Shown: in pieces, positions 25,039 to 33,379 of the stretch
Numbering within the stretch: the first letter of the stretch is position 1
How the letters are laid out: every line of letters begins with the position of its first letter
The notes under the pieces: model-generated
What the model was told of the DNA's origin: nothing
The model's database searches: none
Seen by the model: the letters and a program-made list of their open reading frames with translations, nothing else
Program-made: the position numbers and the translations under genes
Assembly (NCBI GenBank): GCA_023390655.1
Contig: JAEWCL010000019.1
Coordinates: forward strand, 1-64,000
Source: Bacillota bacterium
Lineage (GTDB): Bacteria; Bacillota; Clostridia; Christensenellales; CAG-138
Direction: 5' to 3'
DNA: 64,000 nucleotides

Positions 25039-25934
25039 TGCAAACACCCACACTGTTTCAAACTGTGGCGATGGTGGTGTGCCTCATCGGAGGTATCGCC
25101 GCATTTTATGCAAGGGGCAAACTTGTTTTGCCCGCCCCGGAGGACGAGGCCTTCAAGGCGGCCAAGAAAAAGCGCAGAAACCTGATGCTTTTGGGTTCTG
25201 TGTTATTATGGCTGCTTTCAGGCATCTTCTTCGGCCTGTTCCACAGGGAGGCGGAGGCGCTCCATATCAGCATCATGGCCGAGCAGGTGCCGCTGTTTGG
25301 TTCCGTTACGGCAAGCACCTCGGTCATATTGAGCTGGATCGTCATTGGGGTCGTCTTCGTGCTTGCCCTGATTGCGCGCATATTCGTCATCCCCAAGTTC
25401 AAGGAAGCGCCCGGCGGCCTGCAGGCAGTCCTTGAAACCGCCGTCAGCTGGATTGACGATTTTGTAAAGGACAAGTTCGGCCATAAGAACCCCATCCTTG
25501 GCGAATATATGTTTGCGCTTGCAACCCTCTACCTTGGCGCCGCCATCGTGGAGCTGTTCGGCCAGCGCCCCCCCACGACGGACCTCGTCACCACCTTCAC
25601 CTACGCCATTGTGACGTTTGTGATGATCAACTATTACGGCATCAAGAAAAAGGGCGTGGGCGGGCGATTGAAGAGCTTTGCCACCCCCAACGCGGTGATC
25701 GCGCCCTTCAAGCTTCTTTCGGATATCGCCATCCCCATCTCGCTCGCCTGCCGTCTATTTGGCAACATGCTTGGCGGCATGATCGTGATGCATCTGGTGT
25801 ATCTCTCGCTCGGCGCGTTCGGCGCGGGCGTGCCCGCGGTGCTGGGGTTGTACTTCAACGCCTTCCACCCGATTATCCAGATATTCATTTTTCTCAATCT
25901 GTCGCTGACATTTATCGGCGAAGCTGTAGAATAA
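25038..25934 (+). CDS. atpB: F1Fo ATP synthase subunit a
   Basis: Membrane stator subunit carrying the ion half-channels. The essential Arg lies in SLACRLFGNMLGGMI near residue 238, and the preceding KSFATPNAVIAPFKLLSDIA and the final helix IIQIFIFLNLSLTFIGEAVE are in the expected places. The N-terminus is longer than usual (two extra hydrophobic segments with a basic KAAKKKRRN stretch between them); total 298 aa. Start codon overlaps the previous stop by one base. Confidence 0.92.
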   Translation: MQTPTLFQTVAMVVCLIGGIAAFYARGKLVLPAPEDEAFKAAKKKRRNLMLLGSVLLWLLSGIFFGLFHREAEALHISIMAEQVPLFGSVTASTSVILSWIVIGVVFVLALIARIFVIPKFKEAPGGLQAVLETAVSWIDDFVKDKFGHKNPILGEYMFALATLYLGAAIVELFGQRPPTTDLVTTFTYAIVTFVMINYYGIKKKGVGGRLKSFATPNAVIAPFKLLSDIAIPISLACRLFGNMLGGMIVMHLVYLSLGAFGAGVPAVLGLYFNAFHPIIQIFIFLNLSLTFIGEAVE

Positions 25935-25974
25935 ACCAACGATTATTATCATCACACTTTAGGAGGAACGTAAT

Positions 25975-26208
25975 ATGTCTGATGTTGGATTGATCGCCAT
26001 CGGCGCAGGGTTGGCCGTATTGACCGGTGCGGGCGCAGGCCTGGGCATGGGTATTGCTACCGGCAAGGCCGTGGAAGCCGTGGCCAGGCAGCCCGAAGCC
26101 AACGGCAAAATCAACGCGCTTTTGATCCTTGGCCTTGCCTTGACGGAATCGACCGCCATCTACGGCTTCGTTACGGCGCTCATCATGATCTTCACGCTTG
26201 TGAAGTAG
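25975..26208 (+). CDS. atpE: F1Fo ATP synthase subunit c
   Basis: Forms the rotating c-ring. 77-aa hairpin with the GAGLGMGIATG glycine-rich first helix, the polar loop ARQPEANGKI, and the ion-binding carboxylate Glu in LALTESTAIYGF. Of the sodium-binding signature, the Glu-Ser-Thr on helix 2 is present, but the helix 1 Gln is replaced (GMG instead of GQG), so proton coupling seems likelier. AGGAGGAACGTAAT precedes the ATG. Confidence 0.95.
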   Translation: MSDVGLIAIGAGLAVLTGAGAGLGMGIATGKAVEAVARQPEANGKINALLILGLALTESTAIYGFVTALIMIFTLVK

Positions 26209-26226
26209 GCCGGAGAGGGAGGTTTT

Positions 26227-26706
26227 ATGCTGCAGATAAATCCACTTGATTTTGCGCTGCATCTCGTCAACATCATCGTGCTGTTCATCGTCCTGCGTTC
26301 CCTTCTCATCAAGCCTGTGCGCAAGTTCATGGCCGACCGGGAAGCGAAATTCCAAAAAGAACGCGAAGTGATCGATACGGCGCGCGCCGATGCGGACGCA
26401 TTGAAAGCGCAATATGAATCCTCGCTCTCCGAAGCGAGAAAGACTGCGGAAGAACTCGTACAGGAGCGCTTAAGCCGCGCCGAAAACGATGCGCTGGAAA
26501 TCGTAAGCAACGCCCGCGAAGAAGCGCGTCAGGCGCTCAGTAAGGCTCATGAGCAGAACATTGCGGACCGCGATGAGCTGCTGGGGCAGCTGCACGATCA
26601 GACGGCGATCCTCGCCGTGGACCTTGCGGGGCACATCCTCGAGCGTGAAGTGAGCGCCGAGGACAACGAGCGCCTCATCAACGACTTCTTCAAGAAGGTG
26701 GGCTAA
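26227..26706 (+). CDS. atpF: F1Fo ATP synthase subunit b
   Basis: Peripheral stalk subunit, 159 aa: a single N-terminal membrane helix (FALHLVNIIVLFIVLRSLLI) and a long charged coiled coil, REAKFQKEREVIDTARADAD onward, ending in the conserved ILEREVSAEDNERLINDFF. Length and architecture are normal, so it does not carry the missing half of the delta subunit that follows three bases later. Confidence 0.93.
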   Translation: MLQINPLDFALHLVNIIVLFIVLRSLLIKPVRKFMADREAKFQKEREVIDTARADADALKAQYESSLSEARKTAEELVQERLSRAENDALEIVSNAREEARQALSKAHEQNIADRDELLGQLHDQTAILAVDLAGHILEREVSAEDNERLINDFFKKVG

Positions 26707-26709
26707 GCC

Positions 26710-26937
26710 ATGACGCATAAGGGCGAATTGTACATTGCGGGTCCGTTCAGCGATACGCTCATCAAAAGCATTGAGGCGCAGTTCTCCCGCATCCTGAATG
26801 GCGATGTCACGTTCGATGTACAGCGCGACGAACGCCTCATCGGAGGCTTCCTTGCGATGATAGACGGCAAGGTGTACGATTCGAGCATTTCAACCCGTAT
26901 GAAGGATGTTGAGCGCCATCTGTTTGAAAGAGAGTAA
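26710..26937 (+). CDS. atpH: F1Fo ATP synthase delta subunit, C-terminal domain only
   Basis: 75 aa instead of the usual ~180. VTFDVQRDERLIGGFLAMID followed by GKVYDSSISTRMKDVERHL matches the C-terminal, b-binding part of delta/OSCP (LIGG.....GD/K..D.S....L). The N-terminal six-helix domain that caps the alpha subunits is missing, and no frame between atpF and this ATG could encode it: the gap is three bases. The alpha subunit still has its N-terminal helix. Either a genuinely reduced stator or a deletion. Confidence 0.8.
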   Translation: MTHKGELYIAGPFSDTLIKSIEAQFSRILNGDVTFDVQRDERLIGGFLAMIDGKVYDSSISTRMKDVERHLFERE

Positions 26938-26940
26938 GCT

Positions 26941-28449
26941 ATGAATATGACCGCAAAAGAGATCGGCGCGGCTTTGCGGCAGCGGCTGCAAAATTACCAA
27001 AATAAGCCGATTGTGTATGAATACGGCACAGTCCTTTCCGCCGGCGACGGCGTGGTGAAGATCGACGGTCTTTCCCACAGCCGCTACGGCGAGCTCATCG
27101 CGTTTGACAACGACGTATACGGCATGGCCATGAACCTGGAATTGAGCGGGGTTGGCGCGGTGCTCTTAAACGGCGTGGAGGAAGTGCACGCGGGCGAGCG
27201 GGTACGCTCCACAGGCCGTGTCGTCGAGGTGCCGGTAGGAGAAGAGCTTTTGGGCCGCGTCATCGATCCCCTGGGCCTTCCGCTCGACGCAAAGCCGCTG
27301 CAGGGATCGAAGTTCCGGGCAATCGAATCTCCCGCACCGCGCATTATCGACCGCCAGGGCGTCAACGAGCCGCTGCAGACGGGGCTATTGTGCGTGGACA
27401 GCATCATCCCCATCGGCAAGGGCCAGCGCGAATTGATCATCGGCGACCGCCAGACGGGCAAATCCACCATCGCCGTGGATACGATATTGAACCAGCACGA
27501 TAAAAACGTGCTGTGCGTGTACGTTGCCATCGGCCAGAAGGTTTCCACCATTGCGCAGATTCATGAGACGCTCGAAAAAGCGGGCGCCATGAAATATACC
27601 GTCATCGTCGCCGCCACCGCGAGCGACTGCGCCGCCATGCAGTACATCGCTCCCTATGCGGGCTGCGCGATTGCGGAGCAGTTCATGTATGACGGCAAGG
27701 ATGCGCTCATCATTTATGACGATCTATCAAAGCACGCGGTCGCTTACCGCGCCATGTCGCTGCTTCTTCGCCGTCCACCGGGACGCGAGGCGTACCCGGG
27801 CGACGTGTTCTACCTGCACAGCAGGTTATTGGAGCGCGCCGGACATTTGAAGGATGAGCTGGGCGGCGGGTCACTAACGGCGCTCCCCATCGTGGAAACG
27901 ATGGCGAGCGATATTTCCGCTTATATCCCCACCAACGTCATCTCCATTACGGACGGACAGATTTATCTCGAGACGGAGCTGTTTCACGCGGGCGTGCGTC
28001 CTGCCGTCAACGTCGGCCTTTCCGTTTCGCGCGTTGGCCGCGCGGCGCAGAGGAAAGCCATGCGCAAGGTATCCGGCAAATTGCGCCTGACGCTTGCGCA
28101 GTACCGCGAGCTGCAGATTTTTGCGCAGTTCGGATCGGATATCGACCCGACGACGAAACGCATTTTGGACGACGGCGACCGGCTTTCTGAAACCTTAAAG
28201 CAAAAGCAGCATGAGCCGCTCTCGCTTTGTGAGCAGGTGCTGCTGTTGCTGTGCGCCACGAGCGACGTCATTAAAAAGATTCCCGTAAGTGCGGTGCGCT
28301 CCTTCAACGCGGGGCTGATCACCTTTGCGCACCGGGAATATGAGGACGCCATGTGCGAGGTGGAAACGACCTACGACCTGACGGACGAGAACCGGCAGGT
28401 GCTCCTAGCCTGCGTAAAGGATTACGCGGACAGCATAAAGGCGGTGTAG
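26941..28449 (+). CDS. atpA: F1Fo ATP synthase subunit alpha
   Basis: Non-catalytic nucleotide-binding subunit, 502 aa. N-terminal TAKEIGAALRQRLQNYQNK helix, the P-loop GDRQTGKST near residue 168, DDLSKHAVAYRAMSLLLRRP near 268 and the family signature PAVNVGLSVSRVGRAAQ near 362 with the catalytic arginine. Starts three bases after the short atpH. Confidence 0.97.
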   Translation: MNMTAKEIGAALRQRLQNYQNKPIVYEYGTVLSAGDGVVKIDGLSHSRYGELIAFDNDVYGMAMNLELSGVGAVLLNGVEEVHAGERVRSTGRVVEVPVGEELLGRVIDPLGLPLDAKPLQGSKFRAIESPAPRIIDRQGVNEPLQTGLLCVDSIIPIGKGQRELIIGDRQTGKSTIAVDTILNQHDKNVLCVYVAIGQKVSTIAQIHETLEKAGAMKYTVIVAATASDCAAMQYIAPYAGCAIAEQFMYDGKDALIIYDDLSKHAVAYRAMSLLLRRPPGREAYPGDVFYLHSRLLERAGHLKDELGGGSLTALPIVETMASDISAYIPTNVISITDGQIYLETELFHAGVRPAVNVGLSVSRVGRAAQRKAMRKVSGKLRLTLAQYRELQIFAQFGSDIDPTTKRILDDGDRLSETLKQKQHEPLSLCEQVLLLLCATSDVIKKIPVSAVRSFNAGLITFAHREYEDAMCEVETTYDLTDENRQVLLACVKDYADSIKAV

Positions 28450-28450
28450 C

Positions 28451-29329
28451 ATGCCCAGCATGAGCGATATCCGCTTCCACATCAAAAGTGTGAAGCAAAC
28501 ACGGCAGATCACAAACGCCATGCATCTTGTTTCCGCGGCGCGCATGCGCCGGGCCCTGCGGGGCATCGAGCAGAACAAGTTGTATTTTTACCGCGCCGTG
28601 GACGCCATGCAGGATATCCTCTCGCACGCGGTGGATACCACCCACCCGTACATCAAAATGCGCGAGGACGCAAAAAAAGCCGCCTATATCGTGGTGGCGG
28701 GTGAAAAGGGCCTTTCCGGCTCCTACAACCACGATGTGCTCTCCCTTGCGGACAAAAGCATGGCGGGGCGTGATGTGGCCTTTGTGTATACCGTGGGCAA
28801 CATCGCCACCGCGCACTTCACGCGCCGCGGCGTCACGGTCAACGAAAACTTTGCGCATATCGCGGAGGACCCGACCGTCAACACCGCGCGCAGGATGGTG
28901 ACGCTGCTGCTGGAGATGTACGATCAGGGCGAGATCGACGAGGTGCGCATCGTGTTTACGCGCTTTGTCAATTCCCTGGTGCATGAACCGACGGATACAA
29001 AACTCCTGCCGCTGGAGCTTTCGGACTTTGTGCCGGACCACGCCGTGCCGGAGGACAGGACGGAGATGCTCTACGATCCGTCCGCGCTTGAGGTGTTTGA
29101 GGCGCTTGTCCCGCAGTTTATGATCGGCTATATCTACGGCGCAATGGTCAACGCCTACGCAAGCGAGAACTATTCGCGCATGGCCGCCATGGAAAACGCC
29201 ACCCGCAGCGCCGATGAAATGATTGAAAAGCTCACCCAGCAGTACCATTCCGTTCGCCAGCTTTCCATCACCAATGAGCTTGCGGAGATCGTAAGCGCAG
29301 CGAACGCATTTGACCCGGAGGAAAGGTGA
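28451..29329 (+). CDS. atpG: F1Fo ATP synthase subunit gamma
   Basis: Central rotor shaft, 292 aa. N-terminal helix KSVKQTRQITNAMHLVSAAR and C-terminal helix RMAAMENATRSADEMIEKL are the paired coiled coil that rotates inside the alpha/beta ring; the GLSGSYNHDVL segment near residue 88 is also typical. It starts right after the atpA stop. Confidence 0.94.
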   Translation: MPSMSDIRFHIKSVKQTRQITNAMHLVSAARMRRALRGIEQNKLYFYRAVDAMQDILSHAVDTTHPYIKMREDAKKAAYIVVAGEKGLSGSYNHDVLSLADKSMAGRDVAFVYTVGNIATAHFTRRGVTVNENFAHIAEDPTVNTARRMVTLLLEMYDQGEIDEVRIVFTRFVNSLVHEPTDTKLLPLELSDFVPDHAVPEDRTEMLYDPSALEVFEALVPQFMIGYIYGAMVNAYASENYSRMAAMENATRSADEMIEKLTQQYHSVRQLSITNELAEIVSAANAFDPEER

Positions 29330-29334
29330 ACAGC

Positions 29335-30738
29335 ATGACTGAAAAGGATTTTCGGGGTTCCATCGTAAAAATAGCCGGGCCTGTGCTTGACGTCCGGTTT
29401 GAAAAGGGGTTTGAGCCTGTGCTCAACACGCTTTTGAAAACCGAGACCGAGCCGCCCATCCATATGGAGGTTGCCCAGCACGCGGGCCCGGGCGTTGTGC
29501 GCGCCATCGCGCTTGAAGCGACGGAGGGCCTTTGCTGCGGTACATCCGTCATCAATACCGGCGGCGGCATTTCCGTGCCGGTCGGCGAAAACGTATTGGG
29601 CCGCGTTATCGATTCATTGGGCCGCCCCATTGACGGACTGGGGGAGATCGAAGCGCCCCGGCGCGCCGTACATCAGCCGCCACCGTCGTTTGTCATGCAG
29701 CGCCCTTCCACCACGCTCTTTGAAACGGGCATCAAGGTTATCGACCTGCTGGCCCCGTACCCCGTGGGCGGCAAGATCGGCCTGTTCGGTGGCGCGGGTG
29801 TGGGCAAGACGGTGCTCATCATGGAGCTGATGAACAACATCGCAAAGAACCGCGGCGGTTATTCCGTATTCACCGGCGTTGGCGAAAGAAGCCGCGAAGG
29901 TACGGAGCTCATTGAAGAAATGCATGAGTCCGGCGTTATCAAACGTACGTCGCTCGCCTTCGGGCAGATGAACGAGCCGCCGGGATCGCGTATGCGCGTG
30001 GCGCTTGCGGGCCTCACGATGGCGGAATACCTGCGCGATGAAATGCACCAGGACGTGCTGCTCTTTATTGATAACATTTTCCGTTACGTGCAGGCAGGCA
30101 ACGAGGTTTCCGCACTTTTAGGCCGCATGCCGTCCGCGGTCGGTTACCAGCCCACGCTTGCGACCGAGCTTGGCGATTTGCAGGAGCGCATCGCAAGCAC
30201 GCCGCGCGGCTCCATCACCTCCGTGCAGGCCGTCTACGTGCCCGCGGATGACTTGACGGACCCTGCGCCCGCCACTATCTTCTCGCATCTCGATGCGACG
30301 ACGGTGCTTTCCCGTTCCATTGCGGAAATCGGCATCTATCCGGCGGTGGATCCCCTTGCATCCACGTCCCGCATCCTGGAACCGGGCATCGTGGGCGAGC
30401 GGCACTATAATGTGGCGCGCCGCGTGCAGGAGTGCCTGCAGCGCTACCATGAGCTCCAGGACATCATCGCCATCCTCGGTATGGATGAGTTGTCCGATGA
30501 AGACAAGCTCACCGTTTACCGCGCGAGAAAGCTGCAGAATTTCCTTTCCCAGCCGCTGCACGTTGCGGAGAACTTCACGGGCGAACCGGGCCGCTTTGTC
30601 ACGCTGGACCAGACCGTTTCCGGGTTTGCGGACATCGTGGACGGCAAGGTGGACGAGATCCCCGAATCCGCATTTCTGATGTGCGGCACCCTCGACGAGG
30701 TACGCGAAAAGTACAGGGAGATGCAACAACATGTCTAA
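29335..30738 (+). CDS. atpD: F1Fo ATP synthase subunit beta
   Basis: Catalytic subunit, 467 aa. P-loop GGAGVGKTVLIMELMNN near residue 150, the GERSREG catalytic segment near 182, and the signature PAVDPLASTSR near 340 are intact. ATG 29335 follows GAGGAAAGGTGA; a GTG nine bases earlier is the only alternative. The stop overlaps atpC by eight bases. Confidence 0.97.
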   Translation: MTEKDFRGSIVKIAGPVLDVRFEKGFEPVLNTLLKTETEPPIHMEVAQHAGPGVVRAIALEATEGLCCGTSVINTGGGISVPVGENVLGRVIDSLGRPIDGLGEIEAPRRAVHQPPPSFVMQRPSTTLFETGIKVIDLLAPYPVGGKIGLFGGAGVGKTVLIMELMNNIAKNRGGYSVFTGVGERSREGTELIEEMHESGVIKRTSLAFGQMNEPPGSRMRVALAGLTMAEYLRDEMHQDVLLFIDNIFRYVQAGNEVSALLGRMPSAVGYQPTLATELGDLQERIASTPRGSITSVQAVYVPADDLTDPAPATIFSHLDATTVLSRSIAEIGIYPAVDPLASTSRILEPGIVGERHYNVARRVQECLQRYHELQDIIAILGMDELSDEDKLTVYRARKLQNFLSQPLHVAENFTGEPGRFVTLDQTVSGFADIVDGKVDEIPESAFLMCGTLDEVREKYREMQQHV

Positions 30739-31150
30739 ACCGTTCCGCCTGATGGTTTTGACGCCAGAGCGTGAATTTTATAATGAGGAAGCGTACTCCG
30801 TGACGGTGGAATCCATCGGAGGGCGGCTTGGCGTATTGGCCGACCATGTCCCCATGGTAACGGCGCTGACCGTTGGCGAGCTTTCCATCCGCACAGCGCC
30901 CGACGAGGTAAAGACCGCTTTTCATTCCGAAGGCTTTATGGAAGTGCGGACGGATGGCGTGATCATCCTCTGCCAGGCGTGCGAATGGCCCGAAGAGATC
31001 GACGCCACACGCGCGCAGCAGGCGGAAGAGCGCGCAAGGGCGCGTTTGAGCAACGCCGCAAGCGAAACCGCCTCCTCCCGCTCCAAGGTTGCGCTCATGC
31101 GCGCCCTGCTGCGGCAGAAGGTACAGGGATTGTCCAACAAGAATATGTAA
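30731..31150 (+). CDS. atpC: F1Fo ATP synthase subunit epsilon
   Basis: 139 aa, rotor foot and inhibitory subunit. Beta-sandwich start FRLMVLTPEREFYNEEAYSV, then GGRLGVLADHVPMVTAL near residue 35, and a C-terminal helical hairpin ATRAQQAEERARARLS. It overlaps atpD by eight bases and is the last gene of the operon. Confidence 0.93.
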   Translation: MSKPFRLMVLTPEREFYNEEAYSVTVESIGGRLGVLADHVPMVTALTVGELSIRTAPDEVKTAFHSEGFMEVRTDGVIILCQACEWPEEIDATRAQQAEERARARLSNAASETASSRSKVALMRALLRQKVQGLSNKNM

Positions 31151-31155
31151 GAAAT

Positions 31156-31187
31156 AAAAAAGGAGGCAATACGCCTCCTTTTTTTAT
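31156..31187 (+). terminator. Terminator of the ATP synthase operon
   Basis: AAAAAAGGAGGC / GCCTCCTTTTTTT with a five-base loop. Confidence 0.92.
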
Positions 31188-31193
31188 TTGTTC

Positions 31194-32288
31194 TCATTCC
31201 ACCGATTCCGCCTGCCGTACAAGCTGTTCCACCAGTGCCTGAAAGCGGGGGTTCGTTTCAAAAAGCGTGCAGCCGCGCAGCTCCCCGGCGAGTTCCAAAA
31301 AGGCGTTCTTCATCGCGTTGGTATGCGCGATGGCGGCGCCTGCCGTCTGGATGTGCGGAAAATACGCGCTTTTTGAAAAATCCGGCGCTTCGCGCCATGC
31401 CGCGGCACAATCTATAAAGCCGGCAAGCGCATCCACCAGAGCATCTTCCTGAAGCTGCTCTTTATAATACTGCACAAGCGACAGATAAGCGTTCATCTGC
31501 ATTCCCGGCAGATTCTCAAGCCCAAACAGTTCCGCAATGCGCAGGACAGCGTTCTGATACGCTAAAAGCCGTTCCGCATGGCCGGCAGCCTTTGCAATAC
31601 CGGCAAGGCCATGAAGCGCAGTCTGGCAGCCATGCACGCCGCGCAGCAGGCACCTCTCATAAAGCTCCTCCGCTTTCTCCGTCTCGCCTTTCTTAAAAAA
31701 AATCACTGCCAATGTCGGGTCAATTTCGCCCTCCAGCCCCTCCATAGAGGCGCGCAGTTGCTCTTCCGCAAGATCAAGCTTGCCGCTTTTTACGTAAATC
31801 GTAGCCAGCATGCGCCGGGCAAGGGCGTGCAGCTTGGGGTCATTGGAGGACGCCGCGGGCCTGCAAAGCGCAATGGCTATCTCCAGATACGCCTGCGTTT
31901 CTTCCTTTGGCGCGCCCGAAACGTACAAGGGGATGAGCGTACCAATGTGGAGCTTGAGCGCAATATCGTTGGGATACCGGCTCAGATACGACTCGCACAG
32001 CGCATACGCTTCTGCAAACGGGCCTTTATCAAATGCCTCCGCGCATTGCGTAAAAATGCGCTCCAAATCATCGGGCGCAAGCGCCGCGGAGAAGGCAAAG
32101 AGGTTGTCGATACTCGTCTCCAGCCTGCGGGCAATGGCGGGCAGCAGGGCAATATCCGGGCAGCTTTTTCCGCTCTCCCATTTGGATACCGCGGCGATGG
32201 ATACGCCTAAATCGTACGCCAACGCCTCCTGCGTCATGTTCTTTTGCTTGCGCAGCAGCCGGATGGTTTCCCCAATCGCTTGTTCCAT
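31194..32288 (-). CDS. XRE-family regulator with TPR-like C-terminal domain
   Basis: 364 aa. Residues 5-60 form an XRE helix-turn-helix (IRLLRKQKNMTQEALAYDLG, VSIAAVSKWESGKSCPDI). The rest is helical with repeated ~34-residue Leu/Ala units (for example LARRMLATIYVKSGKLDLAE, AEELYERCLLRG), i.e. tetratricopeptide-like. Such RRNPP/Rgg-like architectures often sense peptides or partners, but no ligand is evident. ATG 32288 follows AAAAAGGAG. A promoter TTGTGG-17-TATCGT lies at 32317-32345. Confidence 0.82.
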   Translation of the reverse strand: MEQAIGETIRLLRKQKNMTQEALAYDLGVSIAAVSKWESGKSCPDIALLPAIARRLETSIDNLFAFSAALAPDDLERIFTQCAEAFDKGPFAEAYALCESYLSRYPNDIALKLHIGTLIPLYVSGAPKEETQAYLEIAIALCRPAASSNDPKLHALARRMLATIYVKSGKLDLAEEQLRASMEGLEGEIDPTLAVIFFKKGETEKAEELYERCLLRGVHGCQTALHGLAGIAKAAGHAERLLAYQNAVLRIAELFGLENLPGMQMNAYLSLVQYYKEQLQEDALVDALAGFIDCAAAWREAPDFSKSAYFPHIQTAGAAIAHTNAMKNAFLELAGELRGCTLFETNPRFQALVEQLVRQAESVE

Positions 32289-32316
32289 GCTGTTTCTCCT
32301 TTTTGTTTCTGTATAC

Positions 32317-32345
32317 ACGATACCGCTTATCCACAGCATCCACAA
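32317..32345 (-). promoter_or_regulatory. Promoter of the XRE-TPR regulator
   Basis: Minus-strand TTGTGG (32340-32345), 17-base spacer, TATCGT (32317-32322). Confidence 0.5.
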
Positions 32346-32354
32346 GCGACTGTG

Positions 32355-32398
32355 CTGCAAAAAACAAGGGCGCTTTTCAACCAATGGTTGAATGCGCC
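32355..32398 (-). terminator. Terminator of the FadR-type regulator gene
   Basis: Minus-strand stem GGCGC.TTCAACC / GGTTGAA..GCGCC followed by TTGTTTTTT. Its TTCAACC...GGTTGAA arms resemble the FadR-type operator, but the T run and position argue for a terminator. Confidence 0.7.
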
Positions 32399-32411
32399 TG
32401 TTCTGTATCCG

Positions 32412-33119
32412 TTATTCGCTGTAAATCTGCATGGGGCCGCTCACACAGGCGGCAATGGAAGCCTCTATGATCTGCTCCGCAAGCCCCGTATCCCGCGCCG
32501 CTACGGCCTCAAACAGCCGCGCCGCATTCTGATATAGCGCCGCCGCGCCGTACTTGATGCAAAAGCGCTCCCAGAGACTTAGTATGGGGGATTTGAAGGA
32601 ATAATAGATCAGCGGCACAAGCGTGTTGCCGGAAATGAGGGCAAGCTCATGGTAAAAGGAAAACGCCGCAGCCGCGGCACTTTCGGGCGCGTCCGCCGTC
32701 TGCAGCGCGTCCAGGAGCGTACGAAGCCTTGCGATTTCCTCATCCGTGATCTTTTGTATGGCAAGCTGCGCCGCAAGCCGGTCAAGCACTTCCTTGATTT
32801 CTAAAATCGAGCGGATATCGTCCCGCTGCAGCCTTCCGCCGTTGTATTTCATGATGGAAAGCAGCGTATCCGCCGTACCCTTCCTGCGGTAATCCGCCAC
32901 AAACGTCCCCACGCGCGGGCGCACCTCTAAAAACCCCTTGCGCTCCATCTCATTCAGCCCCGCGTTGACAACGGCGCGGCTGATCTGCATGCTCTGCGCC
33001 AGCTCCCGCTCCGGCGGAAGCTGCGTGCCGATAGCAAGCCTGCCCGATAGGATCATGTTTTCCAGTTCCTGCACGAACAGTTCCTTTAGAGACGGCGCGC
33101 TCAGCTTTGCAAACTGCAT
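32412..33119 (-). CDS. GntR/FadR-family transcriptional regulator
   Basis: 235 aa. N-terminal winged helix (LFVQELENMILSGRLAIGTQ, LPPERELAQSMQISRAVVN, GFLEVRPRVGTFVADY), then an all-helical FCD-type ligand domain in which RDDIRSILEIKEVLDRLAA and FYHELALISGN appear; the usual metal His set is incomplete. ATG 33119 follows AGAAAGGAAAAA. Its own promoter and the divergent membrane-protein promoter both have the palindrome TGGTTCAACCA at the same distance past the -10 box, so it probably represses itself and the operon at 33.4-37.7 kb. Confidence 0.85.
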   Translation of the reverse strand: MQFAKLSAPSLKELFVQELENMILSGRLAIGTQLPPERELAQSMQISRAVVNAGLNEMERKGFLEVRPRVGTFVADYRRKGTADTLLSIMKYNGGRLQRDDIRSILEIKEVLDRLAAQLAIQKITDEEIARLRTLLDALQTADAPESAAAAAFSFYHELALISGNTLVPLIYYSFKSPILSLWERFCIKYGAAALYQNAARLFEAVAARDTGLAEQIIEASIAACVSGPMQIYSE

Positions 33120-33140
33120 GGACGTTTTTCCTTTCTGACC

Positions 33141-33194
33141 GTGGTTCAACCACATGCCACAAGCAATTTTACCACGCCATTCCTCCAAAAACAA
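33141..33194 (-). promoter_or_regulatory. Promoter and operator of the FadR-type regulator
   Basis: Minus-strand TTGTTT (33189-33194), 17-base spacer, TAAAAT (33166-33171), then 12 bases to the palindrome GTGGTTGAACCAC (33141-33153). Confidence 0.7.
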
Positions 33195-33244
33195 CCTCCC
33201 CTATGGGTTAAAAAAGCGCCTGAATATATAAAGTTTTAAATTCA

Positions 33245-33298
33245 TTGACGCATAATTAACAATTGTGCTATACTGTGTACGCCAACTGGTTCAACCAG
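33245..33298 (+). promoter_or_regulatory. Promoter and operator of the DUF5692/flavoprotein/hypA operon
   Basis: TTGACG (33245-33250), 18-base spacer, TATACT (33269-33274), then 11 bases to the palindrome CTGGTTCAACCAG (33286-33298). The 11-bp core TGGTTCAACCA is identical to that in front of the divergent regulator gene. Confidence 0.75.
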
Positions 33299-33379
33299 AG
33301 CCACACGTCTTTACCGCCGCCCGGCGGCCTTATTCACAAGTTCCCGTGTTTTCTGAAATCGGTCAAGGAGGGTTGAACG

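Noticed and set aside
26707..26940. Frameshift or misassembly hiding the rest of atpH
   Set aside because: atpF is full length and ends three bases before atpH, so there is no sequence left that could encode the missing domain.
32376..32392. Third FadR-type operator, TTCAACCAATGGTTGAA
   Set aside because: Symmetry differs (no single-base centre as in TGGTTCAACCA), and it forms the stem of a terminator with a T run after the regulator gene.
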